NCBI RefSeq assembly: GCF_000613305.1
Contig: NZ_BAIO01000118.1
Span: forward strand, 1-6,146
Direction of reading: 5' to 3'
DNA from: Komagataeibacter kakiaceti JCM 25156
Lineage (GTDB): Bacteria; Pseudomonadota; Alphaproteobacteria; Acetobacterales; Acetobacteraceae
Length of the DNA stretch: 6,146 bases
The notes under the pieces: model-generated
The model's input: only the letters and a program-made list of their open reading frames with translations
Databases searched by the model: none
What the model was told of the DNA's origin: nothing
Made by a program: the position numbers and the translations under genes
Shown here: positions 1 through 3,998 of the stretch, in pieces
Layout of the letters: each line of letters starts with the position of its first letter
Numbering within the stretch: position 1 is the first letter of the stretch

Positions 1-602
1 TGCTGCTGGACGAACCCTTTGGCGCGCTTGACCCGCTTGTGCGCAGGCAGATCAGGGGGTGGCTGCGCGACCTGCATGAACGCCTCGGGCTGACTACCAT
101 CCTTGTCACCCACGACCGGCAGGAAGCCACCGAACTGGCGGATACGATCGCGCTGATGCGGCACGGGCGCATTGTGCAGGCCGGCACGGTGCGGCAACTG
201 GAGGAGAAACCGGCCAGTCCCTTTGTCATGGAATTCACGGGGGATGTGATCCGTATTCCCGGCCGGGTCGAACGCGGGCTGTTCATCGCCGACCTGCCGG
301 ACATTCACGCCTTTGCCACATCCGTGCCTGATGGCGGGGCGGATGTTCTTATCCGCCCGTCCGACATCCGCCTTCTGCCCGACCGTGGGGGAGCGATGGC
401 ATGGTTGCGCCAGACGCGCGGGATGCTGGGCACATATGATTTCATGACGGGCACGGGCACGCAGGGCCTGCGTTTTGAAACCGTGATACCGGAGGGGGCG
501 GCGCCTATTGTCGTCAACTGCGCGCTCGACATATCAGCGGGGCGGATCGCGCGGGATGATGTCTGGCCGCAGCCGGTGGCGGCGTCCGTACTGCGCACAT
601 GA
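1..602 (+). CDS. cysA: Sulfate/thiosulfate ABC transporter ATP-binding protein CysA, C-terminal part
   Basis: The reading frame is open from the left edge (first full codon at base 3) to TGA at 600-602, giving 199 visible residues. It begins at the Walker B/D-loop, LLDEPFGALD (visible residues 1-10), and continues through the H-loop histidine in ILVTHDRQEAT (His at about residue 37). After a linker comes a regulatory C-terminal domain from about residue 85. Walker A, the Q-loop and the signature motif lie off the window. CysA is the cytoplasmic ATPase that powers CysT/CysW-mediated uptake of sulfate and thiosulfate. The choice of CysA over other importer ATPases rests on my memory of E. coli CysA: RxWLRxLHE after the D-loop, VTHDxxEATExAD, and FVxEFxGxVxRxxG near the start of the C-terminal domain. 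The rest of a cys operon would lie to the left. No plus-strand gene follows. The transporter family is very secure; the sulfate specificity is quite secure. Confidence 0.9.
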   Translation, partial: LLDEPFGALDPLVRRQIRGWLRDLHERLGLTTILVTHDRQEATELADTIALMRHGRIVQAGTVRQLEEKPASPFVMEFTGDVIRIPGRVERGLFIADLPDIHAFATSVPDGGADVLIRPSDIRLLPDRGGAMAWLRQTRGMLGTYDFMTGTGTQGLRFETVIPEGAAPIVVNCALDISAGRIARDDVWPQPVAASVLRT

Positions 603-638
603 CCGCCACGCCGCGCGCCATGGAAGATATATCGGGGA

Positions 639-762
639 CTGTCTGAAAAAGTCTGTCCCTGAGACATTCCATAATCATGAGAGGGAATCAGGCAAATGCC
701 GCCTTTTTTCAAAAAGGCGGCACCCGGAAACTGCTGTTTCCATCACTCATTTTTTCAGACAG
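639..762. repeat. Nested inverted-repeat element between convergent genes
   Basis: A perfect 12-bp inverted repeat, CTGTCTGAAAAA at 639-650 and its complement at 751-762, encloses three smaller hairpins. These are ATTCC/GGAAT (666-670 and 684-688), a perfect 12-bp stem TGCCGCCTTTTT with complement at 697-708 and 711-722 (2-nt loop), and GGAAAC/GTTTCC (726-731 and 736-741, 4-nt loop). As RNA it could fold into a cloverleaf-like structure closed by the outer stem. It fills the 187-bp gap between the stops of cysA and the DUF4142 gene. It may act as a bidirectional terminator or be a REP/MITE-like dispersed element. No clean U-tract directly follows any stem and no target-site duplication is visible next to the outer arms. 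The structure is certain from sequence; its identity is inference. Confidence 0.7.
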
Positions 763-789
763 CTTTTTATCCGGCGCGTCCGAAGCCCT

Positions 790-1323
790 TTACTGTGGCA
801 GCGCGCGCGCCATTTTCAGATGGTTTTCAAGCATGGGAAGGGTATGGGCGGCCCAGGTTTTCAATGCCGCGTTATCCCCACCTTCGGCGTAACGGCGGTA
901 GAGCGACACGGCGTCTTCATGTCCGGAAATCTGGTCCGAGCGGTATTGCAGGGCAAAGTCATGGCCATGCAGCGTTTTGAGTTTGTCCAGCATGTCCTGA
1001 TGGCTTGTATCCAGATCAGCGGGCTGGTCCGCCTGCAGGTTGCCGCTGCGGATGGTGTCCTTGAGCGATGCCGAGATTTTCTTGTGATCCTCGATCATCC
1101 GCGCCGCGAAGGCGGTTAGCGTGGGGTCATGGTTCTGTTGCGCGAGTTCACTGGACTGGATTTCAAACATATCGCTGATCGTGGCGATCTTGACGAAATC
1201 AGCCGTGCGGGACGCAACGCCCATAAGGGAATTGATGCCGCTCTTTTCCGGAATTGACTGCGCCATCGCGGGCACGGACAGGCAGGCCGCCAGCCCCAGT
1301 ATCGCAATTATGCTTTTATTCAT
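790..1323 (-). CDS. Secreted DUF4142-family protein
   Basis: This encodes 177 residues. Residues 1-21 form a typical Sec signal peptide (basic MNK, hydrophobic core, AMA before Gln22), so the product is probably periplasmic or outer-membrane associated. The mature part is mainly helical and matches the DUF4142 (ferritin-like 'predicted outer membrane protein') pattern. It has a DFV...ISDMFEIQSSELA segment (residues 42-61), FAARMIEDH (72-80), the YRSDQISGHEDAVSLYRRYA region (127-146), and a closing LPMLENHLKMA (162-172). The biochemical function of the family is unknown. The start is supported by GGGGAG (complement of 1333-1338) nine bases upstream of ATG. It converges with cysA across the nested palindromic repeat, and the KGG-repeat gene lies 228 bp upstream on the same strand. 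It is probably transcribed alone, since a hairpin and an AT-rich gap separate the two. Family assignment is by remembered pattern, without a profile search. Confidence 0.85.
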   Translation of the reverse strand: MNKSIIAILGLAACLSVPAMAQSIPEKSGINSLMGVASRTADFVKIATISDMFEIQSSELAQQNHDPTLTAFAARMIEDHKKISASLKDTIRSGNLQADQPADLDTSHQDMLDKLKTLHGHDFALQYRSDQISGHEDAVSLYRRYAEGGDNAALKTWAAHTLPMLENHLKMARALPQ

Positions 1324-1461
1324 TTTTTATTACTCCCCATGCATCATGGTTGCATCGACAGGAAGCTGGACACCATAAAAACAGGCACGAATACATAATC
1401 CGCTACAGGGGTGCCCGGAATTATATTTTTATTTCATATGCAATTTTCATTCATGGTATCC

Positions 1462-1496
1462 GGCGCAATGCCTGTGTAAGGCAGCCTTCTTTTTTT
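1462..1496 (+). terminator. Plus-strand intrinsic terminator-like hairpin without an upstream gene
   Basis: On the plus strand a stem TGCCT/AGGCA (1469-1473 and 1479-1483, 5-nt loop) is extended by GGC/GCC (1462-1464 and 1484-1486), with a four-base one-sided bulge. It is followed at once by TTC and seven T residues (1490-1496). That is the arrangement of a Rho-independent terminator for plus-strand transcription, yet no plus-strand coding region precedes it. It sits in the 228-bp gap between two minus-strand genes. Read on the minus strand it has an A-tract before the stem and would not terminate. It may end a short non-coding or antisense transcript, or be fortuitous. Confidence 0.35.
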
Positions 1497-1517
1497 CAAC
1501 TGTCCTGCATTGCGGCA

Positions 1518-1543
1518 GGGCGGAACCCTTGCAGGTTCCGCCC
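1518..1543 (-). terminator. Hairpin at the 3' end of the KGG-repeat gene
   Basis: A perfect 10-bp inverted repeat (GGGCGGAACC at 1518-1527, complement at 1534-1543, 6-nt loop) lies eight bases beyond the stop of the KGG-repeat gene. The stem is GC-rich, but no U-tract follows on the minus strand. It could therefore be a transcript-stabilising 3' hairpin or a weak or Rho-assisted terminator. A second, mutually exclusive small stem, CCTGC/GCAGG (1504-1508 and 1515-1519), overlaps its far edge. Confidence 0.5.
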
Positions 1544-1551
1544 ACCGGAAG

Positions 1552-1887
1552 TCAGCCCTTGTCGTGGTCATGATCGTGGCTGTGCTGTCCCCCCTTGCGC
1601 CCCGCTTCGGCGGCGCGCTGCGGGTCCTGGGCAAAGTTGCCCGAGCTGTGCTGCCCGCCCTTGTGGCCAGCTTCGGACGCCCGTTGCGGATCCTTGGCGA
1701 AATTGCCGCCGCTGTGCTGTCCCCCCTTGTGCCCTGCTTCGGACGCTTTCTGGGGGTCGTTGGCAAAGTTGCCCGGATTGTGTTCGGCGCCACTGCCATG
1801 TCCGCCGTGGCTGCCGCTGCCGTGTGTATCGGCCGGCGCGGTTGCGGGAATGCTGGCACCTTCGTGCGGGTAGATACGATAAACCAT
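1552..1887 (-). CDS. KGG-repeat (con-10/GsiB/YciG-type) stress-induced hydrophilic protein
   Basis: This encodes 111 residues and is highly hydrophilic (Gly, His, Asp, Gln). Three near-identical 22-residue repeats carry GNFA-x-DPQ followed by EAG-x-KGGQHS. They lie at residues 39-59, 61-81 and 83-103 and match the stress-induced 'KGG' repeat of Bacillus GsiB, enteric YciG and fungal con-10. Those proteins accumulate under general stress, starvation or desiccation; their biochemical role is unproven, and hydrophilin-like protection is proposed. The N-terminal 38 residues are a non-repeat Gly/His/Ala-rich leader with no signal peptide, so a cytoplasmic location is expected. The C-terminus ends in an alternating HDHDHD tail that might bind metal (inference). 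ATG at 1887 is chosen because AAAGGTG lies just upstream (complement of about 1897-1903). A 10-bp hairpin follows the stop. The promoter should lie in the long AT-rich gap beyond 1888. Confidence 0.9.
   Translation of the reverse strand: MVYRIYPHEGASIPATAPADTHGSGSHGGHGSGAEHNPGNFANDPQKASEAGHKGGQHSGGNFAKDPQRASEAGHKGGQHSSGNFAQDPQRAAEAGRKGGQHSHDHDHDKG
1579..1773 (-). repeat. Three tandem 66-bp coding repeats of the KGG gene
   Basis: The repeat copies lie at 1711-1773, 1645-1707 and 1579-1641, each separated by one codon, so the period is 66 bp (22 codons). The copies are very similar at the DNA level, with runs such as GCTTCGGACGC and GCCCTTGTGGCC recurring in slightly varied form. The copies differ mostly at the residue after FA (Asn, Lys, Gln) and at the residue before KGG (His, His, Arg). 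This suggests growth by unequal crossing-over or slippage, so copy number may vary between strains. Confidence 0.85.
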
Positions 1888-2293
1888 GATCGTTCACCTT
1901 TCTGGATTGCAGCGGCTTTACGGGATCCTTGTTATTCCCCCTCACGCCCGTGGGGCTGTGGCGGGGAAGCGATCCCGGCATTGCACGCCGCGGAGAGATC
2001 AACGGAGCATCCGGGACGGGGTTGCCCGTTCTGGGAGAAAATAAAAATAAAAATTTCCAATTTCATGAAATATGTATCGAATTCATAATATAACAGAGAT
2101 ATATTTGTTGCATTGCGATAGATTGATTCTTGTATATTCTTCCATATGGTCTAAAAACAGACCTGTGGATTCATGGGGGAGTGGATGAAAGTGGTCATTT
2201 ATTCCATTTCAGGCCATGCACGCCAATAAATTGCCCAGGGCAAATGTCGGCCTGTACATAACAGGGTTTGCGTGGGAATAGGGAGCGACAAGG
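1888..2293. other. Divergent intergenic region with AT-rich core
   Basis: This stretch of 406 bp holds no coding region I can support. It separates the divergent KGG-repeat gene and the four-helix membrane-protein gene, so it must carry both promoters. Bases about 2038-2160 are strikingly AT-rich (ATAAAAATAAAAAT, then repeated TATA-like blocks) compared with the GC-rich genes around them. Structures in it are the perfect 12-bp palindrome ATTTCATGAAAT (2060-2071), a small hairpin GGTCT/AGACC (2148-2152 and 2159-2163) and the palindrome TTGCCCAGGGCAA (2231-2243). TATA-like hexamers occur on both strands near 2085-2095 and 2133-2138, but no convincing -35 element pairs with them at normal spacing. 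Confidence 0.6.
2231..2260 (+). promoter_or_regulatory. Candidate sigma-70-type promoter with overlapping palindrome
   Basis: TTGCCC at 2231-2236 and TACATA at 2255-2260 are separated by 18 bases and resemble -35 and -10 elements. They would start transcription near 2267, giving a short leader of about 27 bases that contains the GGGA (2281-2284) upstream of the membrane-protein start. The -35 hexamer is one arm of the palindrome TTGCCC-A-GGGCAA (2231-2243), which could be a repressor or activator site. Both hexamers are imperfect, so this is a suggestion only. Confidence 0.3.
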
Positions 2294-2758
2294 ATGCAGT
2301 ACCTGTCACGTCTTGCTTTCGCGGCGGCCAGCATCATGCTCATGCTGCTTGCGCTCATGCTTCTGATCTTCGGGATGGTGGATCTGGTCGGGGCTTTCGC
2401 CCATTCGGTACATGCGGGCCGGAACGCGCTTCTTCAGGCCATCAGCTATGTGGTGATCGCGGTCGCGGTCTTCGACGTGGCAAAGTATTTCGTGGAAGAG
2501 GAAGTCATCCAGACCAGCGGCAAGAAAAGCCTTGGCGAGGCCCGTGCAAGCCTGACCAAATTCATTACCACCATTATCATCGCGGTCTTCATCGAGGGGC
2601 TGGTCGGGGTTTTCGAGACCAATACCGGCGAACCCTCCGATATGCTCTATCCCGCCAGCCTGCTGGTGGTCGCGACCCTGATCGTGCTGGCCCTGGGCGC
2701 GTTCCAGCGCATGAGCGTGGATGCGGAATGTGAAAAGATGAAGGTGCGCGACGACTGA
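2294..2758 (+). CDS. Small four-helix inner-membrane protein of unknown function
   Basis: This encodes 154 residues with four predicted transmembrane helices at about 8-34, 47-66, 88-108 and 118-137. Between helices 2 and 3 is a charged loop containing EEEV (68-71) and GEARASLTKF (81-90). The conserved-looking block VVIAVAVFDVAKYFVEEEV (53-71) and the following SLTKFITT recall a small proteobacterial membrane family that is often mislabelled 'GNAT family acetyltransferase'. No acetyl-CoA binding motif or acetyltransferase fold is visible, so that name should not be adopted. The size and four-helix plan also resemble the phosphate-starvation protein PsiE, though I cannot show homology. The start follows GGGA (2281-2284) and AGG directly before ATG. 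It is divergent from the KGG-repeat gene and converges with the 48-residue gene across a strong hairpin. No neighbour points to a substrate or partner. Confidence 0.8.
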   Translation: MQYLSRLAFAAASIMLMLLALMLLIFGMVDLVGAFAHSVHAGRNALLQAISYVVIAVAVFDVAKYFVEEEVIQTSGKKSLGEARASLTKFITTIIIAVFIEGLVGVFETNTGEPSDMLYPASLLVVATLIVLALGAFQRMSVDAECEKMKVRDD

Positions 2759-2804
2759 ATGCGCCGCGAAGGCTGCATCGTCCGCCCGGTTTCGTTCATC
2801 AATG

Positions 2805-2845
2805 CAGGATGGCATGCGCCCGCCCGCGGGCGCATCGCCATCCTG
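2805..2845. terminator. Long GC-rich hairpin between convergent genes
   Basis: An almost perfect inverted repeat has its left arm at 2805-2821 (CAGGATGGCATGCGCCC) and right arm at 2828-2845. It forms 17 base pairs with one bulged C (2836) and a six-base loop. It stands 46 bp past the stop of the membrane-protein gene and 52 bp past the stop of the 48-residue gene on the other strand, the position expected of a bidirectional terminator. Neither strand has a U-tract after the stem, so it may act with Rho or protect 3' ends. Confidence 0.6.
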
Positions 2846-2897
2846 AACCCTGTGGTGGGAAATGTCCCCTTCCGCATGGACCATCCGGCCGGGCGGT

Positions 2898-3044
2898 TCA
2901 TTTGTTCGGCCCGGTCGTCCGTCCCTGTGATGGGGGATCACTGGCGGGAAAACTTTCGTCCAGGGCTTCGTCGCGGCCTTCATCCGCCTGCTTTTCCTCA
3001 GGCGTGGGGGGCTTGTCCCTTTCGGGTTCGGGTTTGTGCTGCAT
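2898..3044 (-). CDS. Small acidic protein with DESFPASDPPS motif
   Basis: This encodes 48 residues from ATG at 3042-3044 to TGA at 2898-2900, short enough to be missed by length cut-offs. The N-terminal half is charged and Pro-rich (MQHKPEPERDKPPTPEE), with 12 acidic residues in the whole protein. The centre carries ALDESFPASDPPS (residues 27-39), a motif I recall from many short uncharacterised alphaproteobacterial proteins, where it sits near the C-terminus as here. No signal peptide or membrane segment is present, so it is probably a cytoplasmic, largely disordered protein. AAGG lies about ten bases upstream of the start. It is 71 bp downstream of the signal-peptide protein gene (3116-3451) on the same strand and could be cotranscribed with it. 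A weak 5-bp hairpin (3093-3108) lies in that gap. Its function is unknown; a stress or osmotic link is inference only. The conserved motif makes coding very likely. Confidence 0.85.
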   Translation of the reverse strand: MQHKPEPERDKPPTPEEKQADEGRDEALDESFPASDPPSQGRTTGPNK

Positions 3045-3115
3045 GATCGGGGTACCTTGTGTGGAATGTCGGTTTCCCGGCAGGGGGCATTGCGGCGTAT
3101 TCGCGCCGTGGCATG

Positions 3116-3451
3116 CTAGTCACCCCTGTCGGCGGGATTGGGGGTCTTGTCGCCGCCGCGCGAACTGCGCCCCTCACTGCCATGTTCATGGTGATGCATG
3201 GTCGTATCATTGGGGGGCGGCTGCGTGCCGGGCTGTTCGCTTACGGTGCGGGGGTTGTTCCACAGCTTGTCCGAGGGTTCCACCCGCCTGCCACTGCGCG
3301 ATGTGGCGGAGGGCGGGTTTTTACCCACTTCCGACGCCGCCGAATTCGCCGTGGGGGCCGGTTCGTCCATCGGGCCGGTCTGCGCCACGGCCATTGCCGG
3401 GATACTGAACATGACGGCCGCCAGCAGCGTTGAATGGAGTGTTTTTACCAT
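3116..3451 (-). CDS. Secreted Pro/His-containing hypothetical protein
   Basis: This encodes 111 residues. I place the start at 3449-3451 rather than at an upstream in-frame ATG (3601). From here the protein begins with a clear signal peptide, MVKTLHSTLLAAVMFSIPAMAVAQ, split here as basic MVK, a hydrophobic core, and AVA cleavage near residue 23. GGGAG also lies eight to nine bases upstream. The mature chain is short, low in hydrophobic residues and probably disordered. It has Pro-rich stretches, a single SDKLWNNPRT patch (60-69), a histidine cluster MHHHEH (85-90) and a Gly/Ser/Arg-rich end. A periplasmic or extracellular location is expected. No family is recognised, and the His cluster could bind metal, but that is speculation. 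Its first codons overlap the stop of the upstream 3445-3906 frame by seven bases, which suggests translational coupling if that frame is real to its end. Confidence 0.75.
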   Translation of the reverse strand: MVKTLHSTLLAAVMFSIPAMAVAQTGPMDEPAPTANSAASEVGKNPPSATSRSGRRVEPSDKLWNNPRTVSEQPGTQPPPNDTTMHHHEHGSEGRSSRGGDKTPNPADRGD

Positions 3452-3906
3452 GATTGTGTCTCCCTTCCATCCAGAACCAAAGCCCCGGAAAGTCTGAAGG
3501 TTGCATATGTTTTGTCGGGGGGCGCGGGAACCATGACAATGGGGGAGGACCGTACCCGCGACCATCCGGTTACGGTTCCCGGCCTGAATGGGCAGGCCCA
3601 CGGATAGCGCGGGCGCGCCTGCTTTCTTGTCCTGTTCCTTACCGGGAAAGGCCGGTGCGTGTCAGTCCTGTCCGCCCGGCGGTGTCGGGTGGCCATCGCA
3701 GGTTTCGGGGTTCTGCCGGTACCTTTGTGGCTGGTCGTCTCGACCTTTTCGTCGTTATCGAGGGTGGAGTCCGGCTCGTCCTCGCCCTTGCGGGGCTTGC
3801 CTGTTTTACTTCCCTTCCGCTCCGCCCCCGTATCGGGAGTACCGGCAAAGGCGAATGCCACGGGCAGGGGATAGGTCTCGATATGAACATATGTGCGGCA
3901 AGTCAT
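3445..3906 (-). CDS. Hypothetical basic protein; N-terminal part well supported, C-terminal part doubtful
   Basis: This open frame of 153 residues starts at ATG 3904-3906 directly behind a near-ideal ribosome binding site, ACAGGAGAAAGACG. The first about 65 residues read like a real protein, with mostly G or C in third positions: MTCRTYVHIETYPLPVAFAF, then a charged Lys/Glu/Asp-rich stretch around residues 35-60. After that the composition turns strongly Arg/Pro/Trp-rich and codons become atypical (AGG, AGA, GGA, GTA), as in an out-of-frame reading. In another frame on this strand, a GC3-rich stretch reads YRQNPETCDGHPTPPGGQD and stops at 3662-3664. A frameshift (real or sequencing) near 3720 could therefore give a natural protein of about 80 residues. 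As written, the frame ends with TAA inside the first codons of the next gene. No family is recognised. It lies 92 bp downstream of the glucan synthase gene on the same strand. Confidence 0.5.
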   Translation of the reverse strand: MTCRTYVHIETYPLPVAFAFAGTPDTGAERKGSKTGKPRKGEDEPDSTLDNDEKVETTSHKGTGRTPKPAMATRHRRADRTDTHRPFPVRNRTRKQARPRYPWACPFRPGTVTGWSRVRSSPIVMVPAPPDKTYATFRLSGALVLDGRETQSW

Positions 3907-3998
3907 CGTCTTTCTCCTGTTATAGAAGAGGTCACGAGAATGGGCCTGTTTTCCAGCACGCAGCAGTTAACGGAATATGGGCGAAAGAGTTTTTTGTT

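Noticed and set aside
639..762. tRNA or known small RNA in the cloverleaf-like element
   Set aside because: No T-loop consensus, anticodon-loop geometry or CCA-end arrangement is visible, and the outer stem is 12 bp rather than 7 bp.
508..1119. 203-residue plus-strand open frame
   Set aside because: It overlaps the end of cysA in another frame, the palindromic repeat and the antisense of the DUF4142 gene. Its composition is incoherent and no good ribosome binding site is visible.
1579..1773. CRISPR-like regular repeats
   Set aside because: The 66-bp period is in-frame coding sequence with no unique spacers, and the repeats encode the KGG protein motif.
1434..1859. 141-residue minus-strand open frame in the KGG gene region
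   Set aside because: It is an out-of-frame reading of the 66-bp repeats that runs into the AT-rich gap. The KGG frame has the family motif and the ribosome binding site.
1888..2040. General-stress (EcfG-type GGAAC-N16/17-CGTT) promoter upstream of the KGG gene
   Set aside because: I looked for it because KGG genes are often stress-controlled, but no pair of GGAAC-like and CGTT-like elements occurs at the right spacing on the minus strand.
2306..2983. 225-residue minus-strand open frame rich in His, Asp and Gln
   Set aside because: It is antisense to the four-helix membrane-protein gene, and its low-complexity composition is the mirror of hydrophobic codons. It also overlaps the 48-residue gene and a hairpin, and has no family motif.
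3452..3601. Upstream start (3601) for the 3116-3451 secreted protein
   Set aside because: It would place about 50 arginine-rich residues before a perfect signal peptide. The ATG at 3449-3451 has its own GGGAG and gives an N-terminal signal sequence.
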